NCBI GenBank assembly: GCA_963971225.1
Contig: OZ020270.1
Location: 25,543,123-25,607,122, forward strand
Length of the DNA: 64,000 bases
DNA from: Melieria omissa
Lineage: Eukaryota > Arthropoda > Insecta > Diptera > Ulidiidae
Reading direction: 5' to 3'
Below, piece by piece: positions 1 through 10,110 of the stretch. Numbering within the stretch: position 1 is the first letter of the stretch; each line of letters begins with the position of its first letter. The translations under genes and the position numbers were made by a program. A model generated the notes under the pieces. The model was given only the letters and a program-made list of their open reading frames with translations, made no database searches and was not told the DNA's origin.

Positions 1-267
1 ACCAAAGAATTGGTTGCATCGTACAACTGGGAAGCTCTTGCTCATGCGGCTTACTCACCAGACTTGGCGCCTTCGGATTATCACATGTTCGCATCGATAG
101 GCCACGCATTAACGGAACGGCGCTTCAATTCTCACGCAGAAGCCAAAAAATGGATCGATGATTGGTTTCAGGCAAAAGACGAAACATTTTTTTGGCGAGG
201 CATCCATAAATTGCCTGAGAGATGGGAAAAATGTGTAGCTAGCGATGGCCATTACTTTGAAGAATAA
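1..267 (+). CDS. mariner transposase, C-terminal part (cut by window start)
   Basis: The frame is open from the first base to a TAA at 265-267. It encodes the C-terminal third of a mariner (DD34D) transposase: the YSPDLAPSDYHMF block, which holds the third catalytic Asp of the RNase H-like domain, followed by the usual tail that ends shortly after a WEKC motif. The rest of the gene lies outside the window, so intactness cannot be judged. An AT-rich 3' flank follows, and I could not recognise the terminal inverted repeat. Family assignment is firm; subfamily is not assigned. Confidence 0.9.
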   Translation, partial: TKELVASYNWEALAHAAYSPDLAPSDYHMFASIGHALTERRFNSHAEAKKWIDDWFQAKDETFFWRGIHKLPERWEKCVASDGHYFEE

Positions 268-915
268 AATTGTAATCATTTCCTCACAATAAACGTGTTT
301 TTTTTTAAATAATACCGGTTTCATAGGCGCTGTAAATATGGTAAATATATAAAAGTCGGTTGTAAATTTAATATAAAACAGAGAGCAAAACATAGGTTCT
401 TGTAAAATGTGTACCATCTTTGATAATTTTATTTCCATTGCTACGTAGTTAACCGTAATTTGACCGCTCGTGGTACTAGTAGGTTAAATCGATGATATAA
501 AGAAAACAGATCGGCGCAGTGATTGCAAAATTTTTTAATATTGAGCTTAATGCAAAATATTAAAAGCCAGATACATAACTTAAACCGTTTTGGAGCAACG
601 GTTAATCAAAAAGTGAAAACCGTCAAATAGTGTTAAAACAGAGCGTTAATTAAAATTTGTGAACAGAAGGTGGAAAATAGTACCATGGATACATTTATAT
701 CAGTCTCTTAGCAGTATCGAGCGCGTGGTTCCTACATTTCTCAACATTTATGTTTCAACCTAAAAACATAGCTTTAGCTTAAGCATAAAGCTTAGCACTT
801 GTATAAATTACATTTTAACTTTAATGCTCCAAATTTGGTTAGAAAAAAGTTTTCCGTACTACACATTTTAATTGATGGTTATTATGGCAGCTATATGACA
901 TGATTGGGTAATCTT
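268..915. other. non-coding AT-rich stretch, nothing recognised
   Basis: No long frame, no recognisable repeat ends and no RNA gene are visible. The first part may be the 3' flank of the mariner at the window start. Confidence 0.5.
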
Positions 916-924
916 GTTCAGACT

Positions 925-1603
925 CAAGGTATATTAACAAGGTACACCAGGCTCAGAGAGCCTTCAAAATAAGGGTGCCAAATCAGCAATCAATTGTTGG
1001 TTGCATCTTTTAGTATTTGTTCCTCAAACTCTAAAAACTGCGTTTATGTTGGACAAATGTTATAATTAGTTAGTTTTAATAGAATGCCACAAAGATAATA
1101 CCAAATTGTTATAGTGTTGCTGAATGTCTTATACATATTTTGCCCATTCAAAAATAAAAATTTAATGTAAATTTCTATGGAAGAGTTTTTGATAATTTTT
1201 TATTTATTATCTTTTTCTCAATTGTTTTTGTTTTAAATTTTTGTTTAAGTTCCTTATTCTAAAATACAAGCAAGCTGAACAGAATTAGAAAAAGAACATA
1301 CAATTTCGCACAAATTGCTAACACATAAAATTTTCTATTTCAATTTATTTCATTCTTTCATTTGTATTCATTCCACAATATATTTTATTGCGTATCAGGC
1401 TGGTGTCATGGGCTATATTTCGCGTATATGTATTTTACAATGTTACCCAAATCTGTACACAAAAGTATAGTTGTACAAACAATATCAACACTAATAGTAG
1501 GATCTTTATTCTACTAAAAGAGCAACCGTTCACAAATAAGAGGGTGATGAGAGACATTTAAAGCTGCCGCTCCCAGCCTGGCGTACCTTGTTAATATACC
1601 TTG
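925..1603. mobile_element. non-autonomous TIR element with 9-bp target duplication
   Basis: A 28-bp terminal inverted repeat beginning CAAGGTATATTAACAAGGTA lies at 925-952 and, reversed with one mismatch, at 1576-1603. The element is directly flanked by a perfect 9-bp repeat, gttcagact, at 916-924 and 1604-1612. There is no plausible transposase frame inside 679 bp. A 9-bp duplication is typical of Mutator-like elements and possible for Merlin, so the superfamily is left open. Confidence 0.85.
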
Positions 1604-1685
1604 GTTCAGACTTAGATGTGCGATTCAGTTTACCACTAAGCAAATAAACACATAGAGGTGTCAACTCGCACAAATTTGCGTACCA

Positions 1686-2158
1686 GCGCACATGGCACAA
1701 TAACAACGTAGTGGCAGGAAAGACCGACAAAATTCACGTGTATTTTGCTAGTTTTTTTTGTTCGGTTCATTGTCAAATCGGGCGGGCGGTTCTTTTGCCA
1801 ACAGTATTGCCAACATCGAATAGACCACTTGGTCTATTCGAAAACGTAAAAATACACCAATTAACAGAAATGTACCATAGCTTCTTTGTTTTAATCTGTT
1901 GTTTTACAATGAGGGGCAAAGTCCATAGTTCGCTGATTTTGCGTTAATTCATAAAAGTTAACGAACATTGGAAGAAGAATTTTCTTTCATCATTGCAAAA
2001 ATGCTTCAAATTCCACAGAAAAAGAGTTGGCTGGTAATGCTGTTCGTCGAATGTTAACAAAACCAACAAACATTTTTGACAACCTACCGAACTCTGACGA
2101 GAAAAAAATAAAATTCGCTCGCCCGTAACACTACCTTGTTATTGTGCCATGCCAGCGC
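1686..2158. mobile_element. candidate MITE with about 28-bp inverted ends
   Basis: An inverted repeat with core ATGGCACAATAACAA lies at 1686-1713 and 2129-2158, with a few mismatches and small gaps. No coding frame lies between the arms and no target duplication is clear, so the boundaries are approximate. A short hairpin (gaatagacca..tggtctattc) lies inside, near 1818-1842. Confidence 0.5.
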
Positions 2159-2907
2159 AGTAGGTCCCATACGCTCTTCGGCTATTCCAACATATTCGCG
2201 ATGACTCCGGCAAATTTCTCAATTCGAAGTCTGCTTTCATAATTTGCTTTATGTTGATGTGGTCAGTCGCACAACTAGCGATTAAGCGATGTGAAACTGG
2301 GAGAGTAAGCCGATTTTTGTGCGTTTTTTGCAATTCACGTACACAGTCTGTGTGTGCTGGCAGTTATCAGCAGCGATTAAGCGATGTGATATTACAGGGT
2401 CAATTGCCGTCCTTTGTATTTCGCATTTCTTCATTTAGCGAAACTCTAATGATCAGATCAGATCAGGTATGCTTTTGGTGCTTAATGCTCTAGTTTGACC
2501 GCAGGGTTGTTTTTTTGGATGCAGCAATAAAATCTTAATTTAATTAAATTAAAAGCATACCCAAGGATTAATTTGGCGCTTTTGGGCAATAATATATTTT
2601 TCTAGTCAATTTTATACAAACATATTACGAAATGGCACCAACAATATACAAATAAAAAGAAAAATTTCGTTGGTCACAAAAAATTACTCACCTAGCAACA
2701 CTGGTAATTTAAAACGAACTAGAACAACCCCGTTTTAGAAATTTATATGGAGGAAAAACTACGTTCCTGATCAAGCTTGGGGCCTACTAGTAGGCCCCAA
2801 GGTTGCAATTTTGAAATAATATCAGTGAAATTCTGTGCATGTAACACTTCGTTCAATAATGTGTGTGACTAACTAATTAAAACACATTTTTTTGCCAAAA
2901 TTCGTTT

Positions 2908-3276
2908 TTATTCATCAACATAGTCCCCTTTTAGGGAGATACAATCATTCCAACGCTTTTCCAATCTTTCGATACCGCCTTTGTAGAACGATTTTTCTTT
3001 GCCTTCAAAATAGGCGTTAGTTTCGGCGATTACTTCATCATTTGAGCCAAATCTCTTACCACGGAGCATCTTTTTGAGGTCTGCGAAGAGCCAGTAGTCG
3101 CTGGGGGCCAGATCTGGAGAATACGGGGTATGAGGAAGCCATTCGAAGCCCAATTCATGCATTTTTGCCATCGTTTTCATCGACTTGTGACACGGTGCAT
3201 TGTCTTGGTGAAACAACACTTTTTTCTTCTTCATATGGGGCCGCTTAATCGCGATTTCTTCTTTCAAACGTCCCAA
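2908..3276 (-). pseudogene. mariner transposase, C-terminal half
   Basis: This half encodes the second catalytic Asp (FHQDNAPCH) and the third (YSPDLAPSDYWLF), spaced by 34 residues as in DD34D mariners, then the normal C-terminus ending DYVDE and a stop at 2908. It is separated from its N-terminal half by the RTE insertion at 3278. The frame in this half is uninterrupted. The catalytic role in the family is cut-and-paste at TA dinucleotides; this copy cannot be expressed as one protein. Confidence 0.92.
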
Positions 3277-3285
3277 CTTACTTAC

Positions 3286-5165
3286 TTACTTACTTAACTG
3301 GCCATAACAACCCGTTATCGGGTTACGGCCTGCCGCAAAACTTCTCTCCAGGCGCCTCTGCTTCGCGCGCGCCTTCTCCAGTTGGTCACACCAAGAGATA
3401 CCAGGGCCTCTTCCACCGGAGACACGGCCTCCCTCTTCGCCGTCGACCTCCAACCATCGCATCGAATACCTTTTTCGCCGGAGCTTCGTCGTCCATGCGG
3501 CAGACATGACCGAGCCAGCGTAGCCGCTGGATGTTAATTCGCTGCGCTACGTCCATGTCCTTATACAGCTCATACAGCTCGTTATTGGTTCGTATGCGAT
3601 AGTCGTCACCAACCCGAACAGGGCCGAAGATTTTGCGAAGCACCTTCCTCTCGAACACTCCAAGGGCCGCTATGTCGTTTCGTGTCATTGTCCATGCTTC
3701 AGCGCCATAGAGGAGCACGGGCAAGATAAGCGTCCTATAGAGTGAAAGTTTTGTCGGTCGAGAGAGGTCTCTACTTCTCAATTGCCTACCGAGACCGTAG
3801 TAGCACCTGTTGGCAAGAGTTATCCTTCGCTTTATCTCCAGACTGACATCATTGCTGCTGTTGATGGCGGTGCCAAGGTAGACGAATTCCTTGACAACTT
3901 CAAAAGCATACCTGTCGGCCTCGACGTGAGACCCTAGCCGCTGCGAGTCCCTGCGTGTAGACAGCATATACTTCGTCTTGCCCTCATTTACCACCAGACC
4001 CATTTTGGCAGATTCTCTTTCGATAGCCGCAAAGGCAGCGGTGACATCTCGCTTGTTACGTCCGATGACATCAATATCATCAGCGTAAGCAAGGAGCTGG
4101 ACACTTTTGTTAAAAAATTGTGCCATTACGATGTACATCGGCCTTGCGCAGCACACTCTCCATGGTGAAGTTGAAGAGGTCGCAGGACAAAGGATCGCCC
4201 TGTCTGAAACCTCGAACGGTATCAAAGGGGTCGGAGAGGTCACTTCCAACCTTGACGGAGCTGCGCGTATTGCTCAACGTCGCTCTGCAAGGTCTAACGA
4301 GATTTGCAGGTATACCAAGTTCAGACAATGCGGCATATAGGCGATCCCTTATCGGGCTATCGAATGCTGCCTTGTAATCGATGAAGAGATGGTGTGTATC
4401 GATTTGGTTCTCATGGGTCTTCTCCAGGATTTGGCGTAGAGTGAATATCTGGTCGATGGTGGACTTACCAGGTCTAAAGCCGCACTGATAAGGTCCAATC
4501 AGCGCCTTGGCGAGTGGCTTTAGTCTTTCACATAATACGCTCGTCAGGACCTTGTATGCAATGGGAAGTAGGCTGATACCTCTGTAGTTGGCGCATATTG
4601 TTGGGTCGCCTTTCTTCAGCACAGGACAAAGGGCACTGAGGTTCCAATCGTTGGGCATTCGTTCCTCCAGCCATATTTTGCAAATGAGCTGATGCATGCA
4701 CCCAATCAGCTCACCGCCGCCGGCCTTGAACAATTCAGCTGGTAGCCCATCCGGCCCTGCAGCTTTGTTGTTCTTGAGTCGCTGGATAGCGACCCGGACC
4801 TCGTCATGGCTGGGCGGTGGCACATCCACACCGTCGTCGTCGATTGGTGCCATCTGGACATCTTCACCACTGGCGGTATTGTTCCTTTCGTCGCCTGCGA
4901 GCAGCTTGGTGAAGTGCTCCTTCCACAACCTCAGCACACCCTGCGCATCCGTAACCAGATCCCCGTTTTCGTCTCTGCAAGAAGATGCCCCGGGCTTAAA
5001 TCCTTCCGTAAGACGCTTAACTTTTTGGAAGAATTTTCGGGCGTCATTCCTGCTCCTGCACTCCTCGATTTCCTCACGCTCGCGCCTTTCTTGCTCCCGT
5101 TTCTTGCGTCTAAAAAGGCACCTCTCTTTCTTCCTCTCCTCCCGGTATTTTGATCGATTGATCAA
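3286..5165 (-). pseudogene. RTE reverse transcriptase, frameshifted
   Basis: Reading leftward, the frame at 5165-4110 carries an Arg/Lys/Glu-rich linker and then RT motifs (KNNKAAGPDGLPAELFK, GPYQCGFRPGKSTIDQIF, GFRQGDPLSCDLF). A frameshift near 4110-4130 moves the YADD catalytic box and thumb into the frame 4249-3386. A second frameshift near 3390 puts the C-terminus into the frame ending at 3286. The RT would copy element RNA at a nicked target. Motif style fits the RTE clade often annotated as craniofacial development protein 2-like. The plus-strand frames here are antisense shadows. Confidence 0.88.
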
Positions 5166-5196
5166 TCTGGTTGCGGGTGGATTGATCGGGGGATAA

Positions 5197-5913
5197 TCAG
5201 GTGGCCTTGTGGATATCGAGGTGCTGGAATCTGGTGCTACTAACTACCATGTTTCGTGCCGCGGCGAAATCGATCAGCTTCAGACCGTTGTTCGAAGTGG
5301 TCCCATGGAGGCTGAACTGCCCGACTGTGGGGCCAAAGATGCCTTCTCGCCCGACTTTTGCGTTGAAGTCCCCGAGGACAATTTTGACGTCATGGGCCGG
5401 GCACCTGTCGTAGACGTCCTCGAGCTTCGCATAGAAGGCATCCTTGGCCGCAACGTCCTTCTCTTCCGTCGGGGCGTGCGCGCAAATTAGGCTGATGCTA
5501 AAGTATTTAGCTTTGATGCGGATCGAAGCCAGCCGTTCGTTCACCGGAGTGAACCGAGAGACGTGGTGGCGAAGTCTCTTGCTGACCACAAATCCGCAGC
5601 CAAATTCGCGCTTCTCCGCATGGCAGCTGTAGTAGATATCGCAGTCTGCTCGCTTGGAGCAACCTTGTCCTGTCCATCGCATTTCCTGGATGGCGGTGAT
5701 GTCAGCCTTACATTTCGTGAGGGCTTCCGCCAGTTGGATAGAGGCACCTTCCCTATAGAGGGTCCGGACATTCCAGGTGCATATCCTCAAATCATGGTCC
5801 TTGAATCGTTTGCTGTGGTCGTCAACATTGTGGGTTCCTTCCGAGGCTTGCTTTTTGGCTTTCATTGGTATTTGGTTTTCCGTGGCGGGCACCAAACCCT
5901 GCGCACAACCCAA
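5197..5913 (-). pseudogene. RTE apurinic-like endonuclease, truncated
   Basis: This is the N-terminal endonuclease of the LINE: it starts with an RICTWNVRTL motif, has the catalytic Glu in QEMRWTG and the GDFNAKVG box, and stops at 5197-5199 where the family has a Trp codon (TGA for TGG). The short stretch after the stop still resembles the family (SPDQSTRNQID). It then runs into the RT linker in another frame, so the SDH-containing end of the domain and the following linker appear deleted (inference from family layout). The start at 5913 is the first Met before the domain. Confidence 0.88.
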
Positions 5914-6120
5914 ATTTTAAGTCCTGGGGATAGGACTCGCTGCACACATTAGTTCACTATTCAGCGGATGCCAAATAGCTATCCAGAAGGGCCGCGCGGA
6001 GGCTGTGCATCAGCTTGGATTGGACAGGGACAAGGATCGTTCTGGCGTTCGCCAGGTTGAACGCAATCAGAGACTTTGCCTTGTATGTCCGCTCCCTTCC
6101 TTCCATACGTCCCAACAACG

Positions 6121-6785
6121 CTATATAATAGTCGCTATCCCTTTCTCAAGATAGTCGATGAATATTATTCCGTGCACATCCCAAAATACTGACGCCATAA
6201 CCTTGCCAGCCGATGTTTGTGCCTTTGGACGCTTTGGGCGGCTTTCACCGGTTGCATGCCACTCAGCAGACTGCCGATTTGACTCTGGAGTGAAATGGTG
6301 GATCCATGTTTCATCCATTGTGATGTACCGACGCAAAAACTCCGACTTGTTGCGCGTAAACATGTCCCAACAGCTCTTTGAATCATCGATTCGTTGTTGT
6401 TTTTGCTCCGGTGTGAGCAAACGCGGCACCCATTTCGAAAACACCTTTTTCATAACCAAATGTTCGTGTATTATGGTGTGTACACTGCCTGCTGATATCT
6501 TTAGAATGTCAGCAATCTCCCCCACTTTCACTTTACAGTCGGGCATAATGATTTTCAGTGTTTTTTCAACGTTTTCCGGAATAACAGCGTCATTTGGCCG
6601 TCCAGTAGATGGAATGTCATCGGTGCCTGTACGACCACGTTTGAATTCGGCATACCAATAACAAATGGTTCTTTTTGATGGAGCAGAGTCCGAATAATGT
6701 TTTTCAAGCCATTCCTGGCATTGAACAGTACTTTTTTCATTAAAAAACAATGATAAATCAGCACACGGAATTGCTTTGACTTCAT
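6121..6785 (-). pseudogene. mariner transposase, N-terminal half, frameshifted
   Basis: The start (MKSKQFRVLIYHCFL) is in the frame of 6785. A frameshift in an A/T run near 6730-6740 moves the DNA-binding helix-turn-helix region (WLEKHYSDSAPSKRTICYWY) and the first catalytic Asp (ITMDETWIHHF) to the frame ending at 6121. A second shift near 6140 puts the sequence leading to the RTE insertion (SDYYIALLG) into another frame. All three catalytic Asp codons of this mariner survive, but at least two frameshifts and the LINE inactivate it. Confidence 0.9.
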
Positions 6786-6998
6786 TTTTTGTGAAAACTC
6801 AAAAGTAGTGTCACTTAAAGCACTGTAACTTGTAAACTAATGGTCGGATTGACATATAATTTTGACAGTAAGCCTAAAAAGGTTCACAATTTCGAAAAAA
6901 ATATTGATTTAGTATTAGTGCCGCCATCTATGTGTCAGTCACACACATTATTGAACGAAGTGTTATTTCTACCGGCTCTCCCACTTTCACATCGCCAG

Positions 6999-7086
6999 GA
7001 GAAGTGTGAAAAATTCGACAATACACACATAAAATGCACCAATACTCTCACATAACAGCTGATACTCCGGCCCCACAGCTAATATT
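6999..7086. other. flank between element X and the errantivirus
   Basis: This is short AT-rich sequence outside both elements. It ends with the errantivirus target duplication tatt (7083-7086). Nothing else is recognised. Confidence 0.5.
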
Positions 7087-7253
7087 AATTATGGATATTT
7101 AAACACTATGTGTCGTTTTGTTTTCAAATTTGTTTTATTATCCACTATGTGGATCTGTTTAGCTTCGCGCTACAAATTCGACTGCTACTTTTTAAAACTA
7201 AAACTTAGGTCTACGTCGCAATCTAAGCGCTATTGCGGAAGGTGCCGCACAGG
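7087..7253 (-). repeat. errantivirus 3' LTR, outer part
   Basis: The sequence matches the first 167 bp of the 5' LTR at 28671 with only a handful of differences. It breaks off at 7253, the end of the 8-bp hAT target duplication cgcacagg, and resumes after 18332. Confidence 0.93.
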
Positions 7254-7478
7254 TAGGCTTGCCACCACAAATGTCCTCCGTCCTCCAAAGAGGGTAAAAT
7301 GTTCTTCATTTACACGAAATATGTAGATTTTACTCTTAACAATACTTATGATACATTACTTAACATACTTACCACAATGTTATGCACAATTTGTCATATA
7401 ACTCTTTGGACTGCAATTCGAAATTGTTAAAAAAAAACAGTTCATGACTCAGTTATTACAAAACGCACAAAAACTACG

Positions 7479-8200
7479 ATGATGGTTGAAAACGTTCTCG
7501 GTCCTTTTATTTTAAATAACTTGATCTCAAATTTGATTAATGATGATGTCTATTTTACAATTCAAACAGATGCTTCTAATCATAAAAATAGAAAGTTTTT
7601 CCCCATTTGTATACAGTATTTCGACAGATCTACTGGAATTCAAAATAAAATAATAGATTTTATTGAAATTTCTAACGAAACGTGTGTTGGAATGGCCAAC
7701 ATGGTTAAAGACGTTTTGTCAAATTTAAATTTAAATATAAAAAACGTTGTATCCTTAAGTGCAGATAATACAAACTCTAACTTTGGAAAACACAATTCTT
7801 TGTGTTCAAACCTGCAAAAGTCCAATGAAAACATTTTGAAAAGCAACTGTCACGCACACATTGTTAATAACGCTTTGAAAAATCGTTAAGCAATTTAGAC
7901 TTAGATGTCGAGAACGTGATTTTAAAAATATATGCTCATTTTTCTGCTGCTGCTAAGCGACGAGAACGTTTAATTGAATTTTGTAGTTTTGCAAATATAG
8001 AGTTTAAAGAGATTTTGCGACATGTAACTACAAGGTGGCTATCCCTTTTGCCCGCAATAGATCAAGTTTTGCAAGTTTGGCCAGCTCTCTCAGATTATTT
8101 TCTTTCAGAAGAGATATCCAAGCAAATGCGATTGGCTTTAGGTATTGAAAATAATCAAATATCTCCAAAAATTAAAATTTATTTATTGTTTTTGTCATAT
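7479..8200 (+). pseudogene. hAT-1 transposase, central part
   Basis: The frame 7479-7889 encodes the hAT RNase H-like core, with the catalytic-type FTIQTDASNHKN segment and a later SADNTNSNFG segment, ending with a Cys/His pair (NCHAHIVNNAL). A frameshift near 7890 leads to the frame from 7916 with the conserved RRERLIEFC...TTRWLSLLP region. The gene is cut at about 8200 by the CR1-like LINE and continues at 17355. The N-terminal domain is lacking. Confidence 0.85.
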
Positions 8201-8276
8201 TATAATTATTATTGTTTTGTCACTCTTCTGAGTGAGCTCGTCAAGTACGGTCGTGTTTCGCTTTCGCTGATCATAA

Positions 8277-8734
8277 TGGTCAATTGTGCAAAGTGCAAGC
8301 TGCACTGTTCTACAACGGACTCGGTACCGTGTGGCACCTGTCTGTCTAAGTGGCATTTCAAATGTGCCAAGATCAGCGATTTAGCCGAGTTATTAAAGAC
8401 TATGCGCAATTTAATTTTTGGATGTGATTTCTGCATCTCCGCTCCTCGCCCAACTTGCCTGTCCATTGTGCCGTTACTGTTGGACAAGTTGAGTGAGTTA
8501 CGAGGCCTCAGCGATTCTCTCGTAAAGGTGCAGTCTGAGCACTTGAGTGCGGACAAACCGACATCGGGCTCATCGATGACCTCGAAGGCTGACCCAGTTG
8601 TCACTCGCGCCCGCGCTAAAGCGGCTGACTCGAGTACGCTCATGCCTAAGGTGCTTTCTTGCTCACCGCTGCCAACAAAAGCCGCAAACAAATCGTTGCG
8701 CTCTCAATCGCCGTCTATCGTTGTTCCTGCTGTT
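8277..8734 (+). pseudogene. CR1-like ORF1, N-terminal part with PHD-like finger
   Basis: Starting at the first Met after a short leader, the protein opens with MVNCAKCKLHC and further Cys/His pairs (PCGTCLSKWHFKCAKI, then FGCDFC), the spacing of a PHD-type zinc finger found in ORF1 of CR1-group LINEs. A linker rich in Ser/Ala/Lys follows. The frame is cut at 8734 by the hAT-2 insertion and resumes at 10111. The role in the family is RNA binding and chaperoning; that is inferred. Confidence 0.75.
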
Positions 8735-9059
8735 CAGTGTTGCCGCTGAAAATTTTTAAAAAGTCGCAAAAAAAGTGTCACAGCCAAAAAAAAAGTGTCA
8801 TCAAGTGATTCAACTTTTTATACCATTTATACTCGAATATATAAATTAAATGCTTACGACTTGCTTTGTCAGATGCCAATTTTATTCTGCCTTTCTCGTG
8901 CTCATCATACCAAGCATCACACACCGCATTGTAGTTTGCGGTAAACTGCAACAACCATTTATCATTGGTGAACCGATTCACCGAGCCGCATTCCGGTTTA
9001 AAGCCTCTACTGCGACAACCCTTGTGGCAATAAATGGCAGACATGCTCAATAAATAAAT

Positions 9060-9330
9060 GCATGTCTTACGTTTTATGGAGGTGGCGCTATTTATTTGAC
9101 ATACGGTAGCACGATTTCCTGCAAGATTCGTACACATACACATCGATCCATCGTTTTCTTGATCAAATAAATAGCGCCACCTCCATAAAACGTAAGACAT
9201 GCTGAATAAATAAATGCATGTCCTACGTTTTATGGAGGTGGCGCTATTTATTTGATCAAGAAAACGATGGATCGATGTGTATGTGTACGAATCTTGCAGG
9301 AAATCGTGCTACCGTATGTCCGTGAAAAAA
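9060..9330. repeat. foldback made of inverted Tc1 transposase sequence
   Basis: The segment 9250-9322 (Tc1 coding sequence) reappears reversed at about 9099-9167. A short block containing acgttttatggaggtggcgc occurs three times, near 9067 (+), 9180 (-) and 9224 (+). The result is a long imperfect palindrome inside hAT-2, indicating a local inversion or duplication of the 5' side of the Tc1 fragment. Confidence 0.85.
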
Positions 9331-9951
9331 CGCCAATGCTTTGGGTCTTCCAACAGGATTATAACCTAAAGCATACAAGAATGGTCGCACGAAAGGGGCT
9401 TCGCAAGAGCAGGATTAGGGTTATAGAATGGCTCGCACAATCACCAGACTTCAATATAATTAAAAATTTGTGGTGTGACGTGAAGAGAGCAGTTGCTCAC
9501 AATAATCTTTTAAATAATAATTAACTTTGAGAAGCAGTAGACCACGCCCCTAGAGAAAGATATGAAAATTTGGTTATTTCAATGCATCGGCTCTGTGCTG
9601 CAGTAATAGCCAAACAACAGTCACGCAACTAAATATTAATTTGAAGAAACATTACGTTATTACTATTTAACCACAAAATCTTTTAAAATGAAACACAATT
9701 GTTGCTTCATTTTTATGAAAGTAAAGCGAACTACTATTTTTTTGACCGTCCATATTTTGGAGCTTTTGACGCATTTAATTTAAATCAAACCAAACTGAGT
9801 TTAATTCTTAAGTTTTCTTTTATGATTGCATTGTTAACACATATAACTTGTTAAAAAAAATACAAAAAAAATATTTGTAAAAAAAAGCAGATTATTTTTT
9901 CTTATTTTTCTTTTCGTTGTACGCGTACTACTATTATTTTGGCCGCAACTG
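9196..9951 (+). mobile_element. Tc1-like element, 3' part
   Basis: The frame 9252-9524 encodes the C-terminal part of a Tc1-like transposase: LWVFQQDYNLKHTRM (family QDNDPKHT, here with Asn and Asp changed around the second catalytic position) and EWLAQSPDFNIIKNLW (family SPDLNPIENLW, with the catalytic Glu replaced by Lys). The right end reads ...GGCCGCAACTG followed by TA at 9952-9953, matching the CAGTTGCGGCC end style of fly Tc1 elements. The left end is lost in the foldback. It is a non-functional relic. Confidence 0.85.
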
Positions 9952-10110
9952 TATAAACTTTTTGATCAAAAAAAGGGGGCAAAAGTCGCAAGATTTTGAT
10001 GAAAAGTGTCAAAATAAGCCTATTTTTAAAAAGTCGGTGTCAGGTGGCATCGGTTTCCAAAAAGAGCCAATTTGACACTTTAGTCGCACAACGGCAACAC
10101 TGCTGCTGTT

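Larger units (their letters stand above)
3278..6106 (-). mobile_element. RTE-type LINE inserted in the mariner
   Basis: The element is flanked by a perfect 10-bp target duplication, acgtcccaac, at 3268-3277 and 6107-6116. Its 3' end (left) carries a short (TAAG)n tail, seen as ttacttacttactta at 3278-3294, typical of RTE-group elements, which end in short repeats rather than poly(A). It encodes an APE-type endonuclease and a reverse transcriptase, both broken. Length 2829 bp is slightly short for RTE; a segment between endonuclease and RT is missing. Confidence 0.92.
2844..6963 (-). mobile_element. mariner element with complete ends, split by an RTE LINE
   Basis: Perfect 26-bp terminal inverted repeats (starting ACACTTCGTTCAATAATGTG) lie at 2844-2869 and 6938-6963, each bordered by a TA dinucleotide (2842-2843, 6964-6965), the Tc1/mariner target duplication. 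Removing the RTE insertion and one copy of its target duplication leaves 1281 bp, the usual mariner size. The transposase is on the minus strand in two halves. The insertion point within element X is confirmed by the empty site at 11230-12000. Confidence 0.95.
2276..6998. mobile_element. TIR element X, copy 2, split by a mariner
   Basis: X is defined by comparison with its uninterrupted copy at 11230-12000, which lies in the opposite orientation. X sequence runs from 2276 (terminal repeat starting AGCGATTAAGCGATGTGAAA) to the TA at 2842-2843 and resumes at 6966-6998 with the other terminal repeat. Everything between is a mariner insertion. Relative to copy 1 a stretch of about 170 bp near 2370-2395 is replaced by a short extra piece of the terminal repeat. 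No coding capacity is seen. Confidence 0.8.
8735..10102. mobile_element. non-autonomous hAT (hAT-2) with 8-bp target duplication
   Basis: The terminal inverted repeat CAGTGTTGCCG (8735-8745; reversed at 10092-10102) is a typical hAT end, and perfect 8-bp duplications ctgctgtt flank it at 8727-8734 and 10103-10110. Subterminal copies of an aaaaagtcg/gtgtca motif recur inside both ends. No hAT transposase is recognised. Much of the interior is a Tc1-like fragment and a foldback. A minus-strand frame at 8778-9200 has no recognised family. Confidence 0.93.

Noticed and set aside
4107..5952. Several plus-strand frames of 70-170 residues
   Set aside because: They are antisense to the RTE endonuclease and RT, whose minus-strand motifs are unmistakable.
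8778..9200. 140-residue minus-strand frame as a host or hAT gene
   Set aside because: Half of it is the reversed Tc1 foldback, and the remainder has no recognised family; not strong enough to call.
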